DNA of 37,703 nucleotides, from the NCBI GenBank assembly GCA_007134215.1, contig SLLG01000287.1, positions 1 through 37,703 of the forward strand, written 5' to 3'. The translations under genes and the position numbers were made by a program. This DNA is from Opitutales bacterium. GTDB lineage: Bacteria; Verrucomicrobiota; Verrucomicrobiia; Opitutales; Oceanipulchritudinaceae. This document shows positions 17,225-26,600 of the stretch, in pieces. Numbering within the stretch: the stretch's first letter is position 1; each line of letters opens with the position of its first letter. A model generated the notes under the pieces. That model worked only from the letters and a program-made list of their open reading frames with translations. It was not told the DNA's origin and ran no database searches.

Positions 17225-18166
17225 TCAGGCCCATACAAGTACCAACGCCCCGGCGACGGCGACCACGCCCCCGAGGAGCGACCGCGGAGAAGGCCGGTCG
17301 CCCTCAAACCAGAAAGCAAGCGGGATCACAATGATCGGCGTCAGCGCGATAATCGGCTGCACGATGACGCTCGGCGTCGTCGCCAGGGCCCATTGAAAGC
17401 AAATGATCCCGAGCACCGGACCCGTGAGCGCATTGAGGAAGACAAAGGCACCCTTCGCGGTGACCGGATCACCGCACTGCGGCGCGTTCCTCGCGAGCGA
17501 TCCGCGGTAAGCCCGCCACGCCGTGAAGAGAACGACCAGAAGCAATCCGCCGATCAATCGCTGGTAGCCGGCCGTCGCCCCGAGCCATATGGCCTCGGTG
17601 GGCAACAAAAGCGTGCGGTCGACGGGCAATTCGCCCACGGCCTGCGCCGCTTCGTAAGCCCTTCGGCTGAACACCGCACCCATGCCCTGCCCGACGGCTG
17701 CCAACACCCCCGCGAGCACTCCGGGCAGGAAGGGCCCCTCGCGCAACGTCGCCCAGCGCCCCCGCTCCGGAAACAATGCAATTGTTATCCCGGCGAGGAT
17801 GATCGAAATACTCATGATCTGCGCGGCGGAAACGACAGTCCCCATCCACAGCCATTCCGCCAGCCCGGCGACCGGCGCCGCCCCGCACTGCGCAAGGAGA
17901 ATCGTCAGCCGGGAACCGATGCGCGGGAGCGCGAAATAGATTCCGATATCCCCAAGACCGAATCCAATCACTCCGCTCAGGAAGAAATACCAGAATCCCG
18001 CCCCGCCGAGGCCGCCTCCGAAGGTGTGCGCGAGAATTCCGAGCAGCATCGTCGCCACGATGAGCCGGTAGAGATTGGCGCGGTCTTCACCCAACTGGTC
18101 GACGGAACGGCGCGCCGCAACGACACAGAAACTCCAGAGAAACGTCGTGATGAAGGCGGGTAGCAT
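17225..18166 (-). CDS. EamA/DMT-superfamily transporter
   Basis: This 313-aa integral membrane protein has about ten hydrophobic segments, falling into two halves of about five, as in the drug/metabolite transporter superfamily. The first half starts LPAFITTFLWSFCVVAARRS with GDIGIYFALPRIGSRLTILLAQCGAAPVAGLAEWLWMG. The second ends GPVLGIICFQWALATTPSVIVQPIIALTPIIVIPLAFWFEGDRPSPRSLLGGVVAVAGALVLVW, the EamA signature where a duplicated helix pair is followed by a conserved Glu-Pro/Gly turn. Substrate unknown; the family exports amino acids, metabolites or drugs. It ends 35 bp after the convergent EEP lipoprotein gene and is followed upstream by the small unknown gene on the same strand. Confidence 0.88.
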   Translation of the reverse strand: MLPAFITTFLWSFCVVAARRSVDQLGEDRANLYRLIVATMLLGILAHTFGGGLGGAGFWYFFLSGVIGFGLGDIGIYFALPRIGSRLTILLAQCGAAPVAGLAEWLWMGTVVSAAQIMSISIILAGITIALFPERGRWATLREGPFLPGVLAGVLAAVGQGMGAVFSRRAYEAAQAVGELPVDRTLLLPTEAIWLGATAGYQRLIGGLLLVVLFTAWRAYRGSLARNAPQCGDPVTAKGAFVFLNALTGPVLGIICFQWALATTPSVIVQPIIALTPIIVIPLAFWFEGDRPSPRSLLGGVVAVAGALVLVWA

Positions 18167-18211
18167 GGGGAATTCAACGGCAGGAAATCAACGCGCCCGG
18201 AAAATGCGCCA

Positions 18212-18523
18212 TCACACCTCGTCCCACGCCTCGTCGCAAAGTCCGTCCACATCACCGGATGCGAGCCGCTCCCAGAGATGGAGCGCGTCGGTCTTGTCGA
18301 CGCCCAAACGGATTCGGGCGGGCTGGTTCCCATCTTCAAGGTTTTCCAGCACCGCCGTCCCGCCCGCCGTGACCGTGATCGACCAACCGCTCTCGTGCAC
18401 CAGCGCGGCATCAGGGTGGTCGGCGTCATCCGCATGATCCAGCAAATCGAGCACCCGCCGCATCCGGGCGATATCCGGCTCGATATGAGTCACACCGTAG
18501 GGATCGGTGGTGTGGTAGCGCAT
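18212..18523 (-). CDS. Small conserved-looking protein of unknown function
   Basis: This is a protein of about 103 aa starting MRYHTTDPYGVTHIEPDIARM. It is acidic (many Asp: DLLDHADDADHPDA, ASGDVDGLCDEAWDEV). A beta-strand-rich middle (ALVHESGWSITVTAGGTAVLEN) and a C-terminal helix (KTDALHLWERLASGD) suggest a compact alpha/beta fold. I do not recognise the family. The open frame extends to 18580, but the first 19 codons look non-coding. It is followed 45 bp later by the EamA gene on the same strand, so the two may be co-transcribed. Two palindromes lie upstream of it (18611-18664). Confidence 0.6.
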   Translation of the reverse strand: MRYHTTDPYGVTHIEPDIARMRRVLDLLDHADDADHPDAALVHESGWSITVTAGGTAVLENLEDGNQPARIRLGVDKTDALHLWERLASGDVDGLCDEAWDEV

Positions 18524-18610
18524 GCGCCCAGTCCATGGCGATTCCACGCCCGTGCGCGACACAAATCGAGACCAACCCACCCCCGGCAGCCCTGCCGAAT
18601 GTCAACACCT

Positions 18611-18627
18611 AATTTCTCCGAGAAATT
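18611..18627. promoter_or_regulatory. Palindromic operator-like site 1
   Basis: AATTTCTC-C-GAGAAATT is a perfect 17-nt palindrome (8-bp arms, 1-nt centre), AT-rich in a GC-rich region. It is upstream of the small unknown gene and downstream of the tRNA, both on the minus strand. There is no adjacent U tract, so an operator is more likely than a terminator. On the minus strand TTGACA (a -35 consensus) starts about 10 bases past it but has no convincing -10. Confidence 0.5.
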
Positions 18628-18644
18628 AACGCGGCGGTAAATGA

Positions 18645-18664
18645 CTATTTTCTTCGAGAAATAG
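18645..18664. promoter_or_regulatory. Palindromic operator-like site 2
   Basis: CTATTTTCTTCGAGAAATAG is a near-perfect palindrome (one extra T in the left arm). Its core TTTCTTCGAGAAA matches TTTCTCCGAGAAA of site 1 at 12 of 13 positions. The centres are about 36 bp apart, which would put the two sites on the same or nearly the same face of the helix. Confidence 0.5.
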
Positions 18665-18703
18665 AGAGAATACAGGTACATGCGGGGGAGGCGGGCGGTG
18701 AGG

Positions 18704-18778
<75 letters not shown>

Positions 18779-18800
18779 GCTTCGAAAACGAAAGGCTGAG

Positions 18801-18829
18801 GAACAAAACGCGGAATCTGGGAGCGTCAA
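18801..18829 (-). promoter_or_regulatory. Possible promoter for the tRNA
   Basis: On the minus strand TTGACG (18829-18824) is followed after 17 nt by TTGTTC (18806-18801). The tRNA 5' end is 23 bases further on. The -35 is good but the -10 is poor, so this is tentative. The tRNA could also be transcribed with the response-regulator gene upstream. Confidence 0.3.
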
Positions 18830-18847
18830 GCCTTTACGCGGAGGCAA

Positions 18848-20395
18848 TCAGACGCGGAGGTCGAGTTGCTGGATGCGCTTGCGGAGAGTGGCACGGGTCA
18901 TGCCGAGGAGGGCGCTGGTCTTGACTTGGTTGCCTCCGGTTTCAGCAAGCGCACGGACGATCATCTCTTTCTCGATGGCTTGCAAGAGGCCTTCGTCGAC
19001 GTCACCACGCAGGCGTTCGTAGAGGTGGTCGAAGGCGTCTTCAAGGGTGGGTGCCGGGGGAGCGGCTCCGATAACGGGAGGGACGGTCGCGGGAGTTCCG
19101 GCTCCGATTTGGGCGGTATCCCCGCCAGCAGTCTGGTTCTCCGGCGGCTCCGCGGAAGTCCCGGCACCTTCGGCGGCCGGCGGACTTTCCGGCGCGGCGG
19201 CGGCGCAGGCGGCGATTTCGCGGGGGAGGTCTTTGGTGAGGACGGTGTCTCCTTTGGCGACGACGGCGCTGCGCTGGACGACATTCTCGAGTTCACGGAC
19301 ATTTCCCGGCCAGTTGTAGGCGGTGAGGGCGCGCATGGCGTCGTCGGACACCCGGCGGACACCGACACCGCGCTCTTTGCCGAGGCGCTGGAGCATGAAA
19401 TCGACGAGGGCGGGCACGTCCTCACGCCGCTCGCGCAGGCCCGGCATACGTATGCGCATGACGTTGAGGCGGTAGTAGAGGTCCTCGCGGAACTGCTTTT
19501 CCTCGACCATCTTTTCGAGGTCCTTGTTGGTCGCCGCGATGAGGCGGACGTCGACCTTGATCGTCTCGTTGCCGCCGACACGCTGGATCTCGCCCTCCTG
19601 GAGAGCGCGGAGGATTTTCGTCTGCGTGGGCAGGGCCATATCGCCGATTTCGTCGAGGAAGAGCGTGCCGCCGTCGCATAACTCGAACTTGCCCGTCCGC
19701 TGCTGGGTGGCTCCGGTGAAGGAGCCCTTTTCGTGTCCGAACAGCTCGGACTCGATGAGGTTCTCCGGGATGGCGGCGCAATTGACGGCCACGAAATGCC
19801 GGTTGGCGCGGTGGCTGTGCCGGTAGATGCATCGGGCGACGAGTTCCTTGCCGGTACCGCTCTCGCCCGTGATCATGACCGTGACATCGCTCGCGGCAAC
19901 CTGTCCGATGATCTTGAAGACCTCCTGCATGGGCTCGGAGTTGCCGACGATGCCCTCTTTGTAGTCGTCGCTGTTGAGGATGGGGCTGTAGCGGGCCTGC
20001 CGCGCGCTCGCGAGGTCGTCGTGCGCCTTGATCGCCTTGGTGACGAGGGAGAGAACCTTCTTGATGTCGAAGGGCTTGATGATGTAATCAAACGCCCCGA
20101 ACTTCATCGCCTCGATGGCCGTCTGCGTGGTGCCGAAAGCGGTCATGAGGATAACCATCGAGTGCGGGCTGGCGGAGCGCAGGTGCTGGAGCGTCTCGAT
20201 TCCGGTGATCCCCTGCATGCGGTTGTCGAGGAAGACAATGGGCGGCTGCGATTTCTCGGCGCGTTCGATGCCTTCTTCGCCGCTCGACGCGCTCTCAACC
20301 TGATAGCCGTTGGCTCCGAGGACCCGCTCGAGGGAGTAGCGGATCTCGGAATCGTCGTCGATGACGAGAATGGACGTTTTCGGTTCGGCGCTCAT
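18848..20395 (-). CDS. Sigma-54-dependent response regulator (NtrC/AtoC/ZraR type)
   Basis: This is a protein of about 515 aa starting [15 protein letters not shown]. The receiver domain (8-125) has acidic D13-D15, phospho-acceptor D57 ([10 protein letters not shown]), T (ILMTAFG) and K (YIIKPF). The AAA+ domain follows: [15 protein letters not shown], Walker [24 protein letters not shown] (GSFTGA in place of GAFTGA at the sigma-54 contact loop), Walker [23 protein letters not shown], and [14 protein letters not shown] linker of about 80 residues rich in Ala, Pro and Glu precedes a Fis-type HTH ([29 protein letters not shown]). No kinase gene is adjacent. It is divergent from the site-2 protease. 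The frame is open upstream of 20395, but the ATG there begins the domain properly. Confidence 0.93.
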   Translation of the reverse strand: MSAEPKTSILVIDDDSEIRYSLERVLGANGYQVESASSGEEGIERAEKSQPPIVFLDNRMQGITGIETLQHLRSASPHSMVILMTAFGTTQTAIEAMKFGAFDYIIKPFDIKKVLSLVTKAIKAHDDLASARQARYSPILNSDDYKEGIVGNSEPMQEVFKIIGQVAASDVTVMITGESGTGKELVARCIYRHSHRANRHFVAVNCAAIPENLIESELFGHEKGSFTGATQQRTGKFELCDGGTLFLDEIGDMALPTQTKILRALQEGEIQRVGGNETIKVDVRLIAATNKDLEKMVEEKQFREDLYYRLNVMRIRMPGLRERREDVPALVDFMLQRLGKERGVGVRRVSDDAMRALTAYNWPGNVRELENVVQRSAVVAKGDTVLTKDLPREIAACAAAAPESPPAAEGAGTSAEPPENQTAGGDTAQIGAGTPATVPPVIGAAPPAPTLEDAFDHLYERLRGDVDEGLLQAIEKEMIVRALAETGGNQVKTSALLGMTRATLRKRIQQLDLRV

Positions 20396-20401
20396 GTTTG
20401 T

Positions 20402-20442
20402 GCGAATAAAAGGATGGCGCCTTGCCGGGCGCGAATAAAAGG
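20402..20442. promoter_or_regulatory. Perfect 12-nt direct repeat in a divergent promoter region
   Basis: GCGAATAAAAGG occurs at 20402-20413 and again at 20431-20442, 29 bp apart, inside the 61-bp gap between the response-regulator and site-2 protease starts. It is AT-rich within GC-rich flanks. It may bind a shared regulator or provide promoter elements for both genes; which one is inference. The second copy runs into the GAAGG ribosome site of the protease gene. Confidence 0.5.
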
Positions 20443-20456
20443 GCGAAGGTATTTTC

Positions 20457-21605
20457 ATGGGCCGCGCATGGTCAATTCCCTTGTTCCGCGTCTTCGGCAT
20501 CCGTCTGGAGATGCACATTACGTTCATCCTCATCCTTGCCTACGCGGCGTGGATGGGCAGCGGCCACGATGGAGCGCGCGGAGCGGCGTGGAGCGTACTG
20601 CTTGTGGCCCTGCTCTTCGTCTGCGTGGTGCTCCACGAACTTGGCCACAGTCTCACGGCGCGTCTTTACGGGATTCCGACGCACCGCATCCTCCTGCTGC
20701 CCATCGGCGGCATGGCGCAACTGGCGGAAATGCCCCGCGAGCCGTGGCGCGAGTTTTTCATCACGGCGGCGGGACCGGCGGTCAACGTGGTCATCGTGCT
20801 CCTGATCGGTGTGCCGCTGTGGACGGCGGGCCTCGTTCCGACCACGGAGCAGGAGGTGCTCGCCGTATTCCAGGACTACACGCCCCTCGCCCTCGCGCTC
20901 ACGCTGCTCGTCTACAACGTGATCATGGCAGGCTTCAACCTCATCCCGGTCTTCCCCATGGACGGGGGCCGAATCTTCCGCTCGCTCCTCGCCATGCGCC
21001 TCTCATACCTGCACGCAACGCGGGTGGCGGCGTGGGTAGCGAAACCGCTTGCGGCGGCGGGGGCGCTCTACGCGCTGCTCGGTCCGGGGCATATCCTCCT
21101 CGCGCTGCTTTTCGCCTTCATCTACATCGCGGGCGATATGGAGTACCGCATGGTGGAGCGTCAGGAACGGTTCCGCGATCAAGTCATCGGCGACCTGACG
21201 GCGCGTTTTGTGCGGACGGTGCCCGGGCACCTCTCCATTGATGACGCCCTTTGGCTCATGCAACACGAACAGCCGCGCGAAATCGTCGTGCACAACGGCG
21301 GGGGTCCCGTGCGAATTCTCACGCCGGGCGACCTGCGCCGCGCGGCGCGGGAACGCCCCCGCTCGACGCCCTTGGAGGCCGTCGCCCCGCAACCCTCGAT
21401 CCATTTGCAGGCGGGCTGGCCCTTCGGCGTGCTGTCCAAAGAGCTGGCCCGCCGCAAAGAGGACAGATTCGCCGTCTACAACGGATCCGATTTCCTCGGT
21501 ATCCTGCGCTGCGACGATCTCGAGCGGGCGGCGGCATGGGAACGCCTGCGCGCCACACCGCCGGAGACGGAGCGCCCCCGCCGCCGCTGGATGCCTTGGG
21601 GCTGA
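20457..21605 (+). CDS. Site-2 protease family (M50) metalloprotease with CBS-like tail
   Basis: This 382-aa membrane metalloprotease has zinc motif H60-E-L-G-H64 ([17 protein letters not shown]) in a transmembrane segment, [18 protein letters not shown] and the second motif N161-L-I-P-V-F-P-M-D169-G-G, the SpoIVFB/Rip-type active site. About six hydrophobic segments lie before residue 230. The C-terminal part ([33 protein letters not shown] and the [13 protein letters not shown] stretch) looks like a pair of CBS domains. The family cleaves membrane-embedded anti-sigma factors or regulators. The start follows GAAGG by 7 nt. It shares its upstream region with the sigma-54-type response regulator, which suggests regulated intramembrane proteolysis tied to that pathway (inference). 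Confidence 0.92.
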   Translation: MGRAWSIPLFRVFGIRLEMHITFILILAYAAWMGSGHDGARGAAWSVLLVALLFVCVVLHELGHSLTARLYGIPTHRILLLPIGGMAQLAEMPREPWREFFITAAGPAVNVVIVLLIGVPLWTAGLVPTTEQEVLAVFQDYTPLALALTLLVYNVIMAGFNLIPVFPMDGGRIFRSLLAMRLSYLHATRVAAWVAKPLAAAGALYALLGPGHILLALLFAFIYIAGDMEYRMVERQERFRDQVIGDLTARFVRTVPGHLSIDDALWLMQHEQPREIVVHNGGGPVRILTPGDLRRAARERPRSTPLEAVAPQPSIHLQAGWPFGVLSKELARRKEDRFAVYNGSDFLGILRCDDLERAAAWERLRATPPETERPRRRWMPWG

Positions 21606-21670
21606 GAGCGGAGAGCGGGCCGTGCCATAGCAGGGCAAAAGCCGGACGCCCGGCTTCGGTATGATTTCCC

Positions 21671-23557
21671 TCAATACACGTCGCGCTGGTAGCGCCGCTC
21701 TTTCTGGAGCGCTTTGACGTAGGCTTCGGCATCCTCGGCGGACCGTCCGCCCTGCTCCGCAACCACCTCGATGAGGGCTTGGTGGACATCCTTGGCCATA
21801 CGCGAGGCGTCCCCGCAGACATAGAAGTACGCGCCCTCCTCCAGCCAGGCGTAGAGGTCCTTGGCACGTTCCTTCATACGGTGCTGCACATAGACCTTGC
21901 GGTCGGTGTCGCGTGAGAAGGCGACGTCCATGCGGGTGAGCACACCGCTCTTGAGGTAGCTCTGCCACTCTGTCTGGTAGAGGAAATCGGACTGAAAGTG
22001 CTGATCGCCGAAGAAGAGCCAGATGCGTCCCTTCGCCCCGACGGCGGCGCGCTCCTCGACAAAGGCGCGGAACGGTGCGATCCCCGTCCCCGGCCCGACC
22101 ATGATAATCGGCGTATCCGGATCGGCGGGAAGCTTGAAGTTTTTGTTCACGTGCACGTAAACAGGAACCTTCTCCCCGACGCCCCGCCGGTCCGCGAGAA
22201 ACGTGGAACACACGCCTTTGCGCTGTTTGCCGTGGGTGTCGTAGCGAACCACGCCGACACAAAGATGCACTTCTTCCGGGTGCGCCTTGAGGCTGGAAGC
22301 GATCGAATAGAGACGCGGCGGAATCTTCCGCAGCAACCCGAGGAGCTGGTCCACGGAAATCTGGTCGACGGACGGAAAGTCATAGAAAAGATCGCAAAGC
22401 TCCCGCCCGTGGAGGTAGTCATTCAACTTGCTTCTGTTCTCCTCTTGGAGCAATGCATCGAGCGCCCTGTTCTTCGCGGCCGCCGCATACTTCGTCATGA
22501 GGCTTTTGTTGAGCGAAGTCACATCGTACCCGCCGATTAATATCTCCTGAATGGTGAGGTATTCACCGTCGATCTCCTTGATCTCGTCGCCGCGGAAGCC
22601 CGCGCAACGGAGCATGTGCTCCGAAACCTCCGCGCAATTTTCCGGGAAAACGCCCAAGGCGTCGCCGACTTCATAGGTGAGCCCGGAGCCTTCAAGCGAA
22701 AGCTCGACGTGCAGCGTCTCCTTGGCCGAGCCCCGGCCGTTGAGAATGACCGCGTCTTTGACCTCCGCAGGGAAGGGCTTGTTCTTGGAATAGCCCGCCT
22801 CGGCGGGCGGTGCGAAAGCGGGCGCTTCAAATCCCCCGCCCGCCCCGGCGGATACGGCGGCGGGTTCCGGCGCCGCCGCCGCAACGGCCTCCTTCACTCC
22901 CGCGACCTCGACCATCTTTGGCATGACCGCCGAAAGCCATGCGTTGAAGGGCTCTTCAAAATCAACATCGGCGTCGATCCGCTCCATGACCCGGTTCGCG
23001 CCGAGTTCGGAGAAGCGTTTGTCGAACTGCTTGCCGCACTCGCAAAAGTCCGGATAGCTCGTATCACCCAAAGCGAAGACGGCAAAGTTCACCCCTTCCA
23101 GTTTCGGCGCGCCGTCGCCCATAACCCACTCATGGAAGTCGACCGCCCGCTCTGGCGGATCGCCCTCGCCCCACGTGCTCACGATGATGAGGACATTCTT
23201 TTCGTCCTTGAGCCTGGAGGACTCGTAATCGCCCATGTCGAAAACCGCGGAGCGGAAGCCGGCGGCCTTGGCGGCTTTGTCGGCGCGCTCGGCCAGGCCC
23301 TCGGCGTTGCCCGACTCCGACCCGTAAAGAATCGTCAGCGGAACCGTCGGCGCGGCGGCCTGAGCGGCGGCGGGCGCGGAAGCCGTGGCGGCGGTTCCGG
23401 CGGGAGCGGCGCCGGCCGTTTGCGCGGCATGCGCGAAGTACCCGCTCAGCCACGACGCCTGCTGCGGCGAGAGCGTGGGAAGAAGCGCATCGAGCGCTAC
23501 CTTCTGCTCGTGGCCGAAAGGCGCGTGTTCAGGAAGACTGAATGTCTGTTCGCTCAT
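21671..23557 (-). CDS. cysJ: Sulfite reductase (NADPH) flavoprotein alpha subunit
   Basis: This 628-aa diflavin reductase has an N-terminal leader (LPTLSPQQASWLSGYFA) and an Ala-rich linker, then the FMN flavodoxin domain (ILYGSESGNAEGLAERA at 76-92, VSTWGEGDPPERA, FALGDTSYPDFCECGKQFDKR). The connecting and FAD domain has RLYSIASS and GVCSTFLADR. The NADPH domain has MVGPGTGIAPFRAFVEER, YVCGDASRMAKDV and the C-terminus RRYQRDVY, which matches the E. coli CysJ end. It passes electrons from NADPH to the sirohaem CysI in sulfite reduction. No cysI is in the window. It lies 51 bp after gltB on the same strand. Confidence 0.95.
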   Translation of the reverse strand: MSEQTFSLPEHAPFGHEQKVALDALLPTLSPQQASWLSGYFAHAAQTAGAAPAGTAATASAPAAAQAAAPTVPLTILYGSESGNAEGLAERADKAAKAAGFRSAVFDMGDYESSRLKDEKNVLIIVSTWGEGDPPERAVDFHEWVMGDGAPKLEGVNFAVFALGDTSYPDFCECGKQFDKRFSELGANRVMERIDADVDFEEPFNAWLSAVMPKMVEVAGVKEAVAAAAPEPAAVSAGAGGGFEAPAFAPPAEAGYSKNKPFPAEVKDAVILNGRGSAKETLHVELSLEGSGLTYEVGDALGVFPENCAEVSEHMLRCAGFRGDEIKEIDGEYLTIQEILIGGYDVTSLNKSLMTKYAAAAKNRALDALLQEENRSKLNDYLHGRELCDLFYDFPSVDQISVDQLLGLLRKIPPRLYSIASSLKAHPEEVHLCVGVVRYDTHGKQRKGVCSTFLADRRGVGEKVPVYVHVNKNFKLPADPDTPIIMVGPGTGIAPFRAFVEERAAVGAKGRIWLFFGDQHFQSDFLYQTEWQSYLKSGVLTRMDVAFSRDTDRKVYVQHRMKERAKDLYAWLEEGAYFYVCGDASRMAKDVHQALIEVVAEQGGRSAEDAEAYVKALQKERRYQRDVY

Positions 23558-23608
23558 GGGAAAGGATTATTTGAAGAGATGACGGATCCGCCCGGAGGCG
23601 CCACGGAA

Positions 23609-26600
23609 TCAGGCGGTAATCTCCTGAAGGTTCTTGTCGAAGGAGAAGATTGCCTTCTCCACTTCCGGGGCCGTATGCGGCGTGACCCGCTGGAACCGTG
23701 CGAGGGCAACATCCCATTGGTCGAGAATCTCCCGCGCACGGGGACTCGCCGTCAGCCGGTAGTGCAGCTCGACAAGCTTCCGCAGCGACAGGATCTCGGC
23801 GTTGTCATCGAGACGTTCGAGAGAGACCATCTCGGGGTTGAGCCGAAGCGGAAGCGTTCCTTCGGCGTCGTAAACGAACGCCACGCCTCCGCTCATGCCC
23901 GCGCCGAAGTTGCGACCGGTCTCGCCAAGGCACACGACCGTGCCGCCGGTCATGTATTCGCAACAATGGTCCCCCACCCCTTCAATAACGGCGGCGGCGC
24001 CGGAATTGCGCACGGCGAAGCGCTCGCCGGCCTGACCCGCGCCGAAGAGGTATCCGCCTGTCGCACCGTAGAGGCAGGTGTTGCCCATGATCGTGTTTTC
24101 ATGCCATGGGTAGGTCACGCTGGGATCCGGACGGACAACAATCTCCCCGCCCGTCATGCCTTTGCCGACGTAGTCGTTGGCGTCGCCGGTAAGGCTGATG
24201 CGGATGCCCTGGACGAGAAACGTCCCGAGGCCCTGCCCCGAACTTCCGCGCAGATCGAGATTGACCGTCCCGGGCTGCAAACCCCGGTTGCCGTGCATGT
24301 AGGCGATCTCTCCGGAAATGTGGGTACCGATATTCCGGTTCGTGTTGAGTACTTTGTATCGACCACGGAATACAGGCTTCTTCAGCGTAACCGTCTCTTT
24401 GGCCTCCTGCAGGATCGTATCGTCGAGCGAGCCTTCGTTGCCGAAGCGGTCGTTGCGGGCGCGGGTGTGGATGCGCGGCTGTTCCCACGCCGGATCGACC
24501 GGGTGGAGAATCTTGCCAAAGTCGATAAAGGCGGTCTTCGGATTGCGCGGATCGTCCAGTTGTTCGAGCCGGTCGACGCGTCCGACCATCTCGTCGACCG
24601 TGCGGAAGCCGAGGCGGCTCATGAGAATACGCACGTCTTCGGCGACGGCGTTGAAATAGCTGACGATGTATTCCGGCTTGCCGCGGAACTTTGCGCGCAG
24701 GTCCTCGCGCTGGGTGGCGACGCCGACAGGACATGTGTTGAGGTGGCACACCCGGAACATGGCGCACCCGCCCGCGATGAGCGCGGCGGTGCCGAAGTTG
24801 TACTCCTCCGCCCCGAGGAGGGAGGCGATGACGATGTCGCGCCCGGTCTTCATGCCGCCGTCGGTGCGCAGCGTCACGCGGGTGCGCAGGTCGTTGAGCA
24901 TGAGCACCTGGTGCGCCTCGGCGAGACCGATCTCCCACGCCGACCCGGCGTTTTTGATGGAGGAAAAGGGAGAAGCCCCCGTGCCTCCGTCGTGGCCGGA
25001 GATGAGGATGACATCGGCGTAGGCCTTGGCGACACCCGCCGCGATCGTGCCCACGCCGGAACTGGAGACGAGTTTGACACACACCTTGGAGCGGGGATTG
25101 ACCTCCTTGAGGTCGAAGATGAGCTGCGCGAGGTCCTCGATGGAATAGATATCGTGGTGCGGCGGGGGCGAAATGAGGGTCACGCCGGGAACGCTGTAGC
25201 GCAGGCGCGCGATGAGCGGGCTGACCTTGATGCCCATGATTTGACCACCTTCGCCCGGCTTCGCTCCCTGTGCGATTTTAATCTCAATCTCTTTTGCATT
25301 GGCAAGGTATTCCGCGGTGACTCCGAAACGTCCGCTGGCAACTTGCTTGATGGCGCTGTTAGCGTTGCGCCCGTCTTCGTAGGGCTTGTAGCGAACGGGA
25401 TCCTCGCCGCCTTCGCCCGAGTTGGACTTGCCGCCGATGCTGTTCATGGCGATGGCGAGCGTCTCGTGCATCTCCGGTGAGAGGGCACCGAGCGACATAC
25501 CCGCCGTGGTGAAGCGGCGGCGGATTTCCTCGACGGGTTCGATCTCGTCGAGCGGCACCCGCTCCCGCGCGTATTTGAAGCGCAAAAGGTCTTTGATGGA
25601 TACCGGCGTGTGCGAGTCGCCCGCCGCGCGGTAGTCCGCGAAACTCTTGTAGTCGCCGCCCTTGCGCAGAAAGGTGTTCATGCCGGAAACGACCTTCGAA
25701 CTCCACGCATGGTATTCGCCGGGGGCACGTTTGTTCACGGCGTAGTAGCCTTCGTGCGACAGCTCCGGCTCATGGTCCACGGGGAAGGCGTCGGCGTGGC
25801 GCGCGAGGACCTCCGCGCCCAGCTGCTCATACCCGATTCCGCTGATCGGGCAGGCTGTGCCGGAGAAGCACTCGTCGATCACGTCCTGACTGATTCCAAT
25901 CGCCTCGAAGACTTTTGCACCCTGGTAGCTGAAGAGGGTGCTGATCCCCATCTTCGACATGATTTTGAGAATACCGGCGTCGATAGCCTTGCGGTAATTG
26001 TCGAGCGCCTTGACCGGGTCGGTCACCCCACGCTCCTTTCCGTTGCCGTTGTCGGCAGAGTCCTTGTCCTCCGCCGCGGCGGCGGCGATCTTACGGACGA
26101 TGTCGAGAGCGAGGTACGGATACACCGCGTTGGCCCCGAACCCGAGGACGCAAGCCGTCTGGTGGACATCACGCACCTCGCCTGTTTCGCAGACGATGTC
26201 GCAGTTGATGCGCCAGCCCCCCTGCACAAGCTCGCTGTGAACCGCGCCGACCGCGAGGAGGGCCGGGACGGCGGCATGATCCGCGTCGATACCCCGGTCG
26301 GAGACGACGACAATGCGGATCCCCGCGCGCCCCGCGGCATCACGCACCTCCCGGCGCATGCGGTGCAGGGCCGCCTTGACCCCGGCCGGTCCCTCGGCAC
26401 GAGGGAAGGCGGAGTCGACACGGAGGATGCGGTCTTTGAGGAAGTCCGTCTTGAACACAGCCTCGAACTCGTGGCCGAGGAGCACGGGAGACTCGAGGGC
26501 GATGACGTCGTGCTCGCGCACCATATCGTCGAAGAGGCCAAGCCGACCGCCGAGGGCCATCTTCTTCGACATGACCAACCGCTCGCGCAGCGAGTCGATA

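Noticed and set aside
18611-18664. Terminators of the tRNA
   Set aside because: The palindromes have no U tract and a repeated core, so operator sites fit better.
22616-25480. Very long plus-strand open frame (954 codons) antisense to cysJ and gltB
   Set aside because: It mirrors the opposite-strand genes, has no domain, and results from high GC content.
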